Of a stretch of DNA of 64,000 nt, positions 24,912-33,574 are shown piece after piece; position 1 is the first letter of the stretch, and every line of letters begins with the position of its first letter. The DNA lies in assembly GCA_963663845.2 (NCBI GenBank), contig OY760650.2, positions 868,001 through 932,000 of the forward strand, in the 5' to 3' direction. The notes below the pieces were generated by a model. The model worked only from the letters and a program-made list of their open reading frames with translations. It was not told where the DNA came from and ran no database searches. This stretch comes from Versatilivorator sp963663845 (GTDB taxonomy: Bacteria > Acidobacteriota > Terriglobia > Versatilivoradales > Versatilivoraceae). Made by a program: the position numbers and the translations under genes.

Positions 24912-26591
24912 ATGTCCGTCACTCGAAAGTCTGCGCTTCTATTGACCCTGCCCGTGTTCGGGCTGCTGCTGTGGCTGGTGCTCTATCCCAACCTGTTCGT
25001 CCTGTGGAAGAGCCTGGTCAGCGACGATCGGTTCACGCTGGCCCACTACGCGGCATTCTTCAGCAGCCCCTCCCAGGTGGAGGCCCTGGGCAACAGCCTC
25101 TTCATCTCGCTGGGAAGCGTGCTGCTTTCGGCCCTCATCGGCGTCCCGCTGGCCTTCCTCTTCCACCGCTTCGACTTTCCCGGACGGCGCATCTTTGCCG
25201 CCCTGGCCTCGCTGCCGGTGCTGCTGCCGCCCCTGGTCGGGGTGATCGCCTTCCTCTTTCTCTATGGGGAGAGCGGCATCCTGACCCGCGGCCTCCAGAT
25301 GCTGCTGGGCCTGTCCGAGCCCCCCTTTTCCCTGAGAGGCATTCCGGCCATCCTGTGGGTGCACGCCTACACCATGTACGTCTACTTCTACCTGTTCGTC
25401 TCGGCCGCGCTCAAGCGCCTGGACGAATCGCTGCGCGAGGCTTCCCTCTCGCTGGGAGCCTCCCGGACCCGCACCTTTCTGCGGGTGACGCTGCCGGTGC
25501 TCACCCCCGCCATGGTGGGGGCGGCCCTGCTGACCTTCATGACCTCCATGGCCAGCTTCAGCGCCCCCTACATCTTCGGCGGAGGGGTGCGGGTGCTGTC
25601 GCTTCAGATCTACAATTCCAAGCTCAACGGCGACCTGGAGATGGCCCTGGTGGAAACGGTGGTGCTGACGCTGGTCTCCCTGCTCTTCCTGGTCCTGTTG
25701 CAGCGATACGAAGCCACCGGCAGGTATCGGTCGGTGGGCAAGGGCGCCAGCCCCAGCCTGCGGCCCCTGCGGGGAAAGGGCCTGAGGCTGGCCATGGCGG
25801 TCGTGGGCATTGCCGCGGTGTTCTTCCTGCTGCTGCCCCATCTCACCCTGGTGTTGATCAGCTTCAGCCAGGACGGCGCCTGGACCACCCAAATCCTGCC
25901 TCCCCGATACACTGCCGCCAACTACGGGCGGCTGCTGGCCGACGACAGCTTTCTGGAGCCGATTCTCAACAGCCTCAAGATGGCCACCCTGGCCACGGCC
26001 GCCAACCTGGCCTTCGCGCTGGCCGGGGGCTGGCTGCTGATTCAAGGGAAGCTCAGGGGGCGGCGCTTGCTGAGCGCCCTGACGCTGCTGCCCTGGGCCC
26101 TGCCGGGCACGGTGGTGGCCCTCAACCTGGCCACCACCTTCAGCGTCTCGGATCCGCTTCAGGCCCGGGTGCTGCTGGTGGGCACCTTTTGGATCTTGCC
26201 TCTGGCCTATTTCATTCGTAATATCCCCCTGGTGGTCCGCGCCGTGCAGGCCGGCTTCGAGCAGCTCGACCCCAACCTTCACTGGGCGGCCCGGTCTCTG
26301 GGAGCCTCCTGGTTCTACAGCCTGCGCCGCATCCTGCTGCCCCTGCTGCTGCCGGCGGCCGCGGCCGGATCGATGCTGGCCTTTGTGACCGCCCTGGGCG
26401 AGTTCGTCTCCTCGATCGTCATCTACACCGTGGACAGCCGCCCGATCTCGGTTGAAATCCTGTCCCAACTGAGACAGTTCAACTTCGGCAGCGCCGCCGC
26501 CTACGGGGTGCTCCTGATCCTGATGATCGCGGCGGTCTTTCTCCTGTTCGGGCGGTACCTGGACGAACGTCACCGGCCCGCCGGACAGTAA
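24912..26591 (+). CDS. ABC transporter permease, fused two-domain FbpB type
   Basis: The 559-residue membrane protein is two permease domains in one chain, as in FbpB/AfuB. Each has the cytoplasmic EAA loop: EASLSLGASRTRTFLRVTLP in the first half (from about residue 175) and WAARSLGASWFYSLRRILLP in the second. The fusion replaces a heterodimer. The ATG is 5 bp after the ATPase stop. With the preceding two genes it forms a complete importer. Confidence 0.93.
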   Translation: MSVTRKSALLLTLPVFGLLLWLVLYPNLFVLWKSLVSDDRFTLAHYAAFFSSPSQVEALGNSLFISLGSVLLSALIGVPLAFLFHRFDFPGRRIFAALASLPVLLPPLVGVIAFLFLYGESGILTRGLQMLLGLSEPPFSLRGIPAILWVHAYTMYVYFYLFVSAALKRLDESLREASLSLGASRTRTFLRVTLPVLTPAMVGAALLTFMTSMASFSAPYIFGGGVRVLSLQIYNSKLNGDLEMALVETVVLTLVSLLFLVLLQRYEATGRYRSVGKGASPSLRPLRGKGLRLAMAVVGIAAVFFLLLPHLTLVLISFSQDGAWTTQILPPRYTAANYGRLLADDSFLEPILNSLKMATLATAANLAFALAGGWLLIQGKLRGRRLLSALTLLPWALPGTVVALNLATTFSVSDPLQARVLLVGTFWILPLAYFIRNIPLVVRAVQAGFEQLDPNLHWAARSLGASWFYSLRRILLPLLLPAAAAGSMLAFVTALGEFVSSIVIYTVDSRPISVEILSQLRQFNFGSAAAYGVLLILMIAAVFLLFGRYLDERHRPAGQ

Positions 26592-26620
26592 CCCGCGCTT
26601 ATCCTTGGTGGGACGCGATC

Positions 26621-29290
26621 ATGGCTCAGAATCTTCCCCATCCCCTCCGCTCTCGCTTTCCATGGCGCCGGCTGCTTCCCGGGCTCCTCTCCTTGCTGGC
26701 CTTCCTGCCGCCGGGCTACGGCCAGAGCCTGGACCTCACCCTGGACCGCGGAGCCGTGGGCCTGTCCCAGTCCCTGAAGCGGCTGCCCCGGGTCTCGCGG
26801 GTGCTCTTTGTCATGGCCCATCCCGACGACGAGCCGGCCGGGCTGGTGACTTACCTCAGCCGGGGCCTTCAGGCCAGGACCGCCATCCTGAGCCTGACCC
26901 GGGGCGAAGGAGGCCAGAACCTGGTGGGTCCCGACCTGTTCGAGGCCCTGGGCCTGGTCCGGACCGGGGAGATGCTGGCGGCCAACGAGTACTACGGCGC
27001 CGGGCAGTACTTCAGCCGGGCCTTCGATTTCGGGTTCTCGAAGAGCGCTGAAGAAACGCTGGACAAATGGGGGCGCCAACGCATGCTGGAGGACCTGGTC
27101 CGCACTATCCGTTCCTTTCGCCCGCTGGCCATCCTGTCGGTCTTCGATGGAACGCCCGCCGACGGGCATGGCCACCACCGGGCCTGCGGGCTGCTGGCCC
27201 GGGAGGCCTTCGAAATTTCCGGCGAGCCCGACCGCTTTCCGCAGCTCACCCGCCAGGGACTGCCGCCCTGGAAGGCCGCCCGCCTCTACCTGAGAGACAG
27301 GGGAAAGGAATCGCGGGGAAGCTTCTCCATCGACACGGGGGTCTACGATCCCTGGCTGGGCGCCTCCTTCCGTCAGATTGGAGCCCGAGGCTACAGCCAC
27401 CACCGCTCCCAGGGAATGGGGAGGGCCCACGCGCTTCCGGGCAGCCACCCGGTCAAACTCCGCCTGGGGGCGATCTCGCCCTCCGCCCCGCTTGCCGGCT
27501 CTTCCGAGGCTTCGTTCGAGGAGGCTCTCGACCTGAGGTTGCCGGCGCTGGCCCAACTGTGGCCCGCCGGCTCGGCAGAGCGCGCCCGCCTGGAGGAGGC
27601 GCTGGGGGGGCTGGCCAAGATCATCGAAGACGCCAGGAGGCTCTTCTCCCCTTCGGACCCCTCCGGCTGCATGCCGGTGCTGGCCATGGCGGTGAAAGAG
27701 TTGAGAGCGATTCAGCGGGACTGGACCGGCTCCGGAGAGGCGTCTTCGGCCTCAGAGGTTCTGGCGTTCTTCCTGAAAGACAAGGAACGGGATTTTCTGC
27801 AGGCTCTCCGGCGCGCCGGCGGCCTGTCTCTCGGAGCCTACAGCGATCGCCCCCTGCTGACGCCGGGGCAGTCCTTCCGAATATCGGTCAAGGTGGTCAA
27901 CCGGTCCAGGGCGCCCCTCCGGCTTCAGTCCCTGGAAGTGGAAAGCGACCTTCTACGGACCCGCGCCCTCCAGCGCCCCCTGCCCACGCTGTTCGCCGGC
28001 CAGGAGGCGGACCTCGAGCTTGCCGGGGAAGTCCCCTCGAAGGCCGGACCCAGCCGTCCCCACTGGCGGCGTCCCGGCGGGACCGGGGACTTCTACACTA
28101 TCGACGACCCGGCGCTGACCGTGGCGCCGGCGCCGGCGCCGCTGGCCAGGGTGCGCCTCGGCTATGACTACGAGGGAGAACGCCTGGAGATCGAGCAGCC
28201 GGTGGAGTACCTGGACGTGGACCGCCTCAAGGGGACCCGGCGGGTCCCCATCCACCTGGTCCCCCCGATCCAACTGGAGGTGACGCCGCCCCTCCACCTG
28301 GTCCCCCTGGCCAGCGCCGGGGATGCGCGCACCATTCAGCTCCGGGTCCGCAACAACTCCCCGGAAGAGCTTCAGGGGCGATTGGAGTTGCAGCCTCCCA
28401 AGGGATGGAAGGTCGAGCCGGCCCAGGCCCCCTTCGCCCTGGCCCGGGCGGGACAGGCAGTGGGAGTCCCCTTTCGGATATCGGCCGACCCCGGAACCCT
28501 CAGGCCCGGCAGAGCCTCCTTCCGGGCGGTAGCCGGCCTGGGCGGAACGGAGGTCGATCGACAGTACCGGATGATCTCGGTTTTCGACCGCTGGAACATG
28601 CCGCTCTACTCCCCCGCCCGATCGCGGGTGGAGGTGCTGGACCTGCGGATCCCCCCGGGGCTGAGAATCGGCTACGTCATGGGCGCCGGCGACCGGGTTT
28701 CCGAAATTCTGGCTCAGTTGGGGTTCTCCGTCACGGCCCTGGGGCCCGAGGACCTGGCCGCGGGCGAACTGGGCGACTATGACTGCATCATTGCCGGCAT
28801 CCGCGCCTACCAGGTGCGCGGAGACCTGATCGAGCACAACGCCCGGCTGCTGGACTATGTGCGCAGCGGAGGCGTCTTCATTGTGCAGTACAACACTCCG
28901 AACGCCTGGAACCGCCGTCCCTACGCCCCCTTCCCCGCCAGGATCGTGGACCGAAGCCACCGGGTCACCGACGAGAACGCCCCGGTCGAGCGGCTCGAGC
29001 CGGAGCACCGGGTCTTCCGCTATCCCAACGCCATCACCGGGGAGGATTTTGCCGGCTGGGTGCAGGAACGAGGACTCTACTTCATCCAGGAGAGGGACGA
29101 GCGTTTCCGGGCCCTGCTGGCCTCCCACGATCCCGGGGAGCCGCCCCTGGATGGAGGACTGCTGGTGGCGGACTACGGCAAGGGGCAGTACGTGCTCACC
29201 TCCTACTCCTGGTTCCGGCAACTCCCAGCAGGCGTCGCCGGCGCCATCCGGCTTTTTACAAATCTCGTGAGCCTGGGGGCGGATCCGTGA
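26621..29290 (+). CDS. Large secreted PIG-L (LmbE) family deacetylase-like protein with NEW3-like and GATase-like domains
   Basis: The 889-residue protein has a signal peptide (about 1-35), then a PIG-L domain with VLFVMAHPDDEPAGLVTYLS (the AHPDDE zinc site, about 66-71), LTRGEGGQNL and DGHGHHRACG (second zinc-binding His). The middle has beta-rich segments like NPCBM-associated NEW3 domains (about 400-640). The last 220 residues (LRIGYVMGAGDRVSEILAQL, DYDCIIAGIRAY, YGKGQYVLTSYSWFRQL) resemble a class I amidotransferase-like or ThuA-like fold. Small PIG-L enzymes deacetylate N-acetylglucosamine conjugates; the substrate here is unknown. It overlaps dapB by 4 bp (GTGA). Confidence 0.85.
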   Translation: MAQNLPHPLRSRFPWRRLLPGLLSLLAFLPPGYGQSLDLTLDRGAVGLSQSLKRLPRVSRVLFVMAHPDDEPAGLVTYLSRGLQARTAILSLTRGEGGQNLVGPDLFEALGLVRTGEMLAANEYYGAGQYFSRAFDFGFSKSAEETLDKWGRQRMLEDLVRTIRSFRPLAILSVFDGTPADGHGHHRACGLLAREAFEISGEPDRFPQLTRQGLPPWKAARLYLRDRGKESRGSFSIDTGVYDPWLGASFRQIGARGYSHHRSQGMGRAHALPGSHPVKLRLGAISPSAPLAGSSEASFEEALDLRLPALAQLWPAGSAERARLEEALGGLAKIIEDARRLFSPSDPSGCMPVLAMAVKELRAIQRDWTGSGEASSASEVLAFFLKDKERDFLQALRRAGGLSLGAYSDRPLLTPGQSFRISVKVVNRSRAPLRLQSLEVESDLLRTRALQRPLPTLFAGQEADLELAGEVPSKAGPSRPHWRRPGGTGDFYTIDDPALTVAPAPAPLARVRLGYDYEGERLEIEQPVEYLDVDRLKGTRRVPIHLVPPIQLEVTPPLHLVPLASAGDARTIQLRVRNNSPEELQGRLELQPPKGWKVEPAQAPFALARAGQAVGVPFRISADPGTLRPGRASFRAVAGLGGTEVDRQYRMISVFDRWNMPLYSPARSRVEVLDLRIPPGLRIGYVMGAGDRVSEILAQLGFSVTALGPEDLAAGELGDYDCIIAGIRAYQVRGDLIEHNARLLDYVRSGGVFIVQYNTPNAWNRRPYAPFPARIVDRSHRVTDENAPVERLEPEHRVFRYPNAITGEDFAGWVQERGLYFIQERDERFRALLASHDPGEPPLDGGLLVADYGKGQYVLTSYSWFRQLPAGVAGAIRLFTNLVSLGADP

Positions 29291-30060
29291 AGATCGCGCT
29301 CATCGGTTATGGCAAGATGGGCAGGGCGGTCGAGCAGGCGGCCCTGGAGCGGGGCCATGAGATCGTGGCCCGGCTGGGCTCCTCCTGGGGCCGGGGAACC
29401 CCTTCAGAGGGCGGCGAGCAGCAACTCGACCAGGCCCAGGCGTGCGTTGAGTTCAGCCGGCCGGAGGCGGCTCTGCCCAACCTGCGGCGCATCGCCACAC
29501 TGGGAAAGCCGCTGGTGGTGGGCACCACCGGTTGGTACCGGGACCTGCCGCTGGCCAGAAGGGCGGTGGAAGAGACGGACACGGCCTGCGTCTACGCCCC
29601 CAACTTTTCTCCGGGCCTGAATCTCTACCTCCAGGTGGTGGAGAGGGCCGCCCGGCTGTTCGGTTCCTTCGAGGACTACGACGTTCTGGCCACCGAGACC
29701 CACCATCGCCGGAAGATCGACAGCCCCAGCGGAACCGCCGGCAGAATCGGGGAGATCCTGCTGGAGCAGATCCCCCGAAAACGGAGGATCGTGACCGGCG
29801 CCCTCGATCGACCCATCGCCCCCGATGAGCTTCACCTGCTGGCGGGACGGGCCGGGCACTTCCCCGGCACTCACTCGGTGACTTTCGACTCCCCCGCCGA
29901 CAGCGTGGAGCTGGTCCACCGGGCCCGCTCCCGGGCGGGGTTCGCCCTGGGGGCGGTGCTGGCCGCCGAGTGGATCCGGGGGCGCCGGGGGTTCTACTCT
30001 TTCAGCCGGATGCTGCAGGAAATACTGGACGGCCAAGAACCGGCGGACACCCGACCATGA
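29287..30060 (+). CDS. dapB: 4-Hydroxy-tetrahydrodipicolinate reductase
   Basis: DapB reduces the DapA product with NAD(P)H in lysine/diaminopimelate synthesis. The 257-residue protein has the nucleotide motif MKIALIGYGKMGRAVEQAA, VVGTTGWY, APNFSPGLNLYLQVV and the active-site ETHHRRKIDSPSGTA, which matches the E(x)HHxxKxDxPSGTA signature. It starts with GTG overlapping the PIG-L stop. DapB is normally the second step but here precedes dapA, which it overlaps by 4 bp. Confidence 0.95.
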   Translation: MKIALIGYGKMGRAVEQAALERGHEIVARLGSSWGRGTPSEGGEQQLDQAQACVEFSRPEAALPNLRRIATLGKPLVVGTTGWYRDLPLARRAVEETDTACVYAPNFSPGLNLYLQVVERAARLFGSFEDYDVLATETHHRRKIDSPSGTAGRIGEILLEQIPRKRRIVTGALDRPIAPDELHLLAGRAGHFPGTHSVTFDSPADSVELVHRARSRAGFALGAVLAAEWIRGRRGFYSFSRMLQEILDGQEPADTRP

Positions 30061-30947
30061 CCCAATCCCCACCATTCCGGGGCGCCATCACCGCCTTGGT
30101 CACTCCCTTCGACCGCTCGGGCCGGATTCACGAGGACCACCTGAGAGCGGTCATCGAGCGGCAGATTGCCGGAGGCGTGGACGGGCTGGCGCCCTGCGGC
30201 ACCACCGGCGAGGCTCCCACCCTGGAGCCGGCCGAGCACTTGCGCGTCTGCGAGCTGACCATCCGATACGCGGACGGGAGAGCCAAGGTCCTGGCCGGGG
30301 GCGGCGGCAACAGCACCCGGCACGCCATCGAGCTCACCCGCGAAGCCGCCAGGATGGGGGCCGACGGCGTGCTCTCGGTGGGCCCCTACTACAACAAGCC
30401 CTCTCAGGAAGGGCACTTCCAGCACTACAAGGCCATCGCCGAATCGGCCGATTTGCCCATCATCATCTACAACATCCCCGGCCGCACCGGCGTGAACATG
30501 CGGCCCGAAACCCTGCTGAGGCTGGCCGAGATCCCCAACATCGCCGGCGTCAAGGAGGCCTCGGGGGACCTGGACCAGATGATGGAGATCCTGCGGAACC
30601 GCCCCGCCGGCTTCAGCGTTCTCTCCGGAGACGACTCCTTCGCCATCCCGCTGATGGCCATGGGAGGAGACGGCTGCATCTCGGTGGTGGCCAACCAGGT
30701 CCCGGGCCTGTTTGCCCGCATGATCCACCGGGCCCTGGACGAAGACTGGAAGCAGGCCCGGGAACTGCACTACCGCCTCTATGAGCTCATGCAGGCCAAC
30801 TTCCTGGAAACCAACCCGGTGCCGGTGAAGGCGGCCCTGTCCATGATGGGATGGATCGAAGAGGTCTACCGCCTGCCCCTGGTCCCCATGCAGCCCGAGA
30901 ATCGCCGGCGGCTGGAGGGTGTTCTCGAGAGGTTGGAACTGATTTGA
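30057..30947 (+). CDS. dapA: 4-Hydroxy-tetrahydrodipicolinate synthase
   Basis: DapA condenses pyruvate with aspartate semialdehyde. The 296-residue TIM barrel has GAITALVTPFDRSGRI, PCGTTGEAPTLE, SVGPYYNKPSQEG (catalytic Tyr), IYNIPGRTGVNM and the Schiff-base Lys in IAGVKEASGD. The length is typical. The ATG at 30057 overlaps dapB (ATGA). Confidence 0.96.
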   Translation: MTQSPPFRGAITALVTPFDRSGRIHEDHLRAVIERQIAGGVDGLAPCGTTGEAPTLEPAEHLRVCELTIRYADGRAKVLAGGGGNSTRHAIELTREAARMGADGVLSVGPYYNKPSQEGHFQHYKAIAESADLPIIIYNIPGRTGVNMRPETLLRLAEIPNIAGVKEASGDLDQMMEILRNRPAGFSVLSGDDSFAIPLMAMGGDGCISVVANQVPGLFARMIHRALDEDWKQARELHYRLYELMQANFLETNPVPVKAALSMMGWIEEVYRLPLVPMQPENRRRLEGVLERLELI

Positions 30948-30958
30948 AGGTCGTCATC

Positions 30959-31801
30959 ATGACCCCTGCTGAACTGGAAGAGCTGATTCCCCGGCACTTC
31001 GCCCGGTCCCCGGAGGAGCTGGACGCCGAATCCCGCTCCCTGTTCGAGGCCTTCATCCGGAGCCTGGACGGCGGAGACATCCGGGCCGCCGAGAAGAGAG
31101 AGGGGCGCTGGCAAGTCAACCACTGGGTGAAGCAGGGCATCCTGCTGGGGTTCAGACTGGGATCGATGGCCGACTTCTCGGTCAACGAACACTTCCAGTA
31201 CAGCGACAAGGGGACCTACCCTCTCAAGGACCTGAGAAACTCTCCCCCGGGGATTCGCCTGGTCCCCGGGGGCTCCTCGGTTCGACGAGGCGCCTATCTG
31301 GGTCCGCGCGTCACCCTGATGCCGCCGATGTACGTCAACGTGGGGGCCTGGGTGGGCGAGGGAACCATGGTCGACTCCCATGCGCTGGTGGGCTCCTGCG
31401 CCCAGATCGGCCGGCGGGTCCACCTGAGCGCCGGCAGCCAGGTCGGAGGGGTGCTGGAACCCGTGGGCGCCCTCCCGGTCATCGTGGAGGACGACGTGCT
31501 GGTCGGGGGCAACTGCGGTATCTACGAGGGGACCGTGGTCGAAAGCCGGGCCGTCCTGGGGGCCGGCACCATCCTGACAGGCTCCACCCCGGTCTACGAC
31601 CTGGTGGCCGAGCGCATCTACCGCAGGTCGGACCAGAGTCCTCTCACCATTCCCGCCAACGCCGTGGTCGTTCCCGGCAGCCGTCCGGCCGGGGGAGACT
31701 TTGCCGCCCGCCACGGCCTCCAGGTCGACTGTCCCGTCATTGTCAAGTACCGCGACAGCGGCACCGATGCGGCCACCGCCCTGGAGGAGTTGTTGCGATG
31801 A
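30959..31801 (+). CDS. dapD: Tetrahydrodipicolinate N-succinyltransferase
   Basis: DapD succinylates tetrahydrodipicolinate, which places this organism on the succinylase route. The 280-residue protein has a helical start, then a left-handed beta-helix of hexapeptide repeats from about residue 110: GPRVTLMPPMYVNVGAWVGE, SHALVGSCAQIGRRVHLSAG, QVGGVLEP. I use the ATG at 30959; a TTG at 30944 that overlaps the dapA stop (TTGA) is equally possible. dapC and dapE are not in the window. Confidence 0.94.
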   Translation: MTPAELEELIPRHFARSPEELDAESRSLFEAFIRSLDGGDIRAAEKREGRWQVNHWVKQGILLGFRLGSMADFSVNEHFQYSDKGTYPLKDLRNSPPGIRLVPGGSSVRRGAYLGPRVTLMPPMYVNVGAWVGEGTMVDSHALVGSCAQIGRRVHLSAGSQVGGVLEPVGALPVIVEDDVLVGGNCGIYEGTVVESRAVLGAGTILTGSTPVYDLVAERIYRRSDQSPLTIPANAVVVPGSRPAGGDFAARHGLQVDCPVIVKYRDSGTDAATALEELLR

Positions 31802-33447
31802 GGGCCGCCCCCCGATCCCCTCGCGACAGGACTGAATCGCCCACCCACTCCCGGGCGGCGACGAGGGGCCGCCGCCTGGCCGGCGCGGTGCTGCTTCTGA
31901 TCTGCCCGGCTGTCCTGCCGGCTCTCGGCCAGGACGACCAAACCTCCTTTCAGGAGCGGGTCCGCTCGCTCCTGCAGCGGCCGCAGCACCGGGCGGCCTT
32001 CTGGGGCCTTCAGATCGTCAGGCTCGACAACCGGGAAATCCTCTTCGCGCACCATGCAGGCAAGCGCTTCCAGCCGGCTTCCAACATGAAGCTGCTGGTT
32101 GCGGCCGCGGCCCTGGACCTGTGGGGTCCGGACCACCGCTTCCGGACTCCGGTCTTTCTGGAGGGGCGCCTGGACGACCAGGGGCAGGTGGTCGGCAACC
32201 TGGTGCTGGCGGGCCGGGGGGACCCCAACCCGGAACGCCGCCTCTACGACCCGGAAGTGAAAGACCTCCCGATCCAGGAGTCGTCCCCCTTCATCGAGGG
32301 GATTGCCGATCAACTGGAGGAACGGGGCATCCGTCGGGTCGAGGGAGACATCGTGGCCGACGCCACCTACTTCCTTGACGAACCCCACGGGGGCGACTGG
32401 GAGCAGGAGGACATGTTCTGGCACTACGGGGCGCCGTCCAGCGCCCTGGCCGTCTTCGAAAACGTCTTCCGGGTTTCGCTCTCGCCGGGCAAGGCCGCAG
32501 GCGAGCCGGCGCTGCTGGAGGTGACTCCCCCCCAGGAGAGCCCGGAGGTGGTGAACCGGGTCGGGACTGGGCCGCCGGGGGGGAAACCCGATATCAGGAT
32601 CGGAGCCGACCGATCGGGATTGCGGGTCACCCTGCTGGGGAGCCTGCCTTTGAACCGTCCCACCCTGACCTACGGACTCGCCGTTTCGGAGCCGGCCCTC
32701 AACGCCGCCCGCGCCCTGAAGACCTCCCTGGAACGCCGGGGCATCCCGGTCAGCGGCCAACCCCGGGTCAGGGCCCTGCAGCCGATCGAAGTCCTCGAGG
32801 AGGGGAAAGTCTCCCTGGAGAAGGTCCGGGAGAGACAACGGGGCTACCGGGAGCAGCAGGAGCTGGCGAGTTGGCAGTCCCTGCCGCTGATCGACAACCT
32901 CAGGATACTGATCAAGAGCAGCCGCAACCTCTACGGGGAGATGCTGCTCCGCGGTCTGGGAGCGGAGGTCTCGGGCGTCGGCTCCCTGCAGACCGGCCTG
33001 CAGGCCCTGGAAGCCTTCCTGGAAAAAGCGGGCATGGCCGCCGAGCCGCTCGACTTCAGCGACGGCTCGGGACTGTCCCGCACCAACCTGCTGACTCCCG
33101 AGTCGGTGGTTCGGCTGCTGCAGTACATGGAGCGACACCCGCAGGCTGCCGGGTTCCGGGACTGCCTGCCGGTTGCCGGACGGGACGGAACCTTGAAGAA
33201 CCGCATGAGGGGCACCGCCGCCGAAGGCAGGGTGCTGGCCAAGACCGGCACCCTGAAATTCGTGTCCTCTCTCGCCGGCTACGCCACCGGCCTGGACGGA
33301 ACCCCCATGGCGTTTTCCATCATGGCCAACAACACCCGCAGCACGCCCCGGGAGGCGCGCCGGGCCATCGACGCCATCTGCGCGCTCATGGCCGGGTCTC
33401 GCTGGAAACCGTCGCCGGCCGCCGGGGAAGCGCAGGAACGGCCCTGA
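31798..33447 (+). CDS. dacB: D-alanyl-D-alanine carboxypeptidase/endopeptidase, PBP4 (S13) family
   Basis: The periplasmic enzyme trims or cleaves peptidoglycan cross-links. The 549-residue protein has a basic start and signal helix (about 25-43), and the three penicillin-binding motifs: SNMK in RFQPASNMKLLVAAAAL, SRN in IKSSRNLYGEMLLRGL and KTG in LAKTGTLKFVSSLAGY. PBP4-type insert domains lie between. It overlaps dapD by 4 bp (ATGA), so the dap genes and a peptidoglycan hydrolase are translated together. Confidence 0.94.
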   Translation: MRAAPRSPRDRTESPTHSRAATRGRRLAGAVLLLICPAVLPALGQDDQTSFQERVRSLLQRPQHRAAFWGLQIVRLDNREILFAHHAGKRFQPASNMKLLVAAAALDLWGPDHRFRTPVFLEGRLDDQGQVVGNLVLAGRGDPNPERRLYDPEVKDLPIQESSPFIEGIADQLEERGIRRVEGDIVADATYFLDEPHGGDWEQEDMFWHYGAPSSALAVFENVFRVSLSPGKAAGEPALLEVTPPQESPEVVNRVGTGPPGGKPDIRIGADRSGLRVTLLGSLPLNRPTLTYGLAVSEPALNAARALKTSLERRGIPVSGQPRVRALQPIEVLEEGKVSLEKVRERQRGYREQQELASWQSLPLIDNLRILIKSSRNLYGEMLLRGLGAEVSGVGSLQTGLQALEAFLEKAGMAAEPLDFSDGSGLSRTNLLTPESVVRLLQYMERHPQAAGFRDCLPVAGRDGTLKNRMRGTAAEGRVLAKTGTLKFVSSLAGYATGLDGTPMAFSIMANNTRSTPREARRAIDAICALMAGSRWKPSPAAGEAQERP

Positions 33448-33490
33448 ATACGGGATTCTCAAAAGGAATCCAGGAAAGCAAGAAGAGTTA

Positions 33491-33513
33491 TCCACGAAGA
33501 GACACGAAGGACC
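33491..33513 (+). repeat. Period-10 array, type B
   Basis: Two to three decamers of the form cacgaagaga cacgaaggac lie in the dacB to M24 gap. Matching arrays are at 4388, 36711 and 60619. Confidence 0.65.
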
Positions 33514-33540
33514 GATAAGAGTTATCCACAAACGAAAACG

Positions 33541-33574
33541 ACGAACCACCAATGGACACGAATGAACACCAATT
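33541..33574 (+). repeat. Period-10 array, type A, overlapping the start of the M24 gene
   Basis: The decamers accaccaat, ggacacgaat and gaacaccaat run through the ATG at 33552. The same array is at 54312-54350, where it is not followed by a gene. Confidence 0.78.

Noticed and set aside
26621..29290. PIG-L protein as BshB, the bacillithiol deacetylase
   Set aside because: It is 889 residues with a signal peptide and extra domains; BshB is a small cytoplasmic enzyme.
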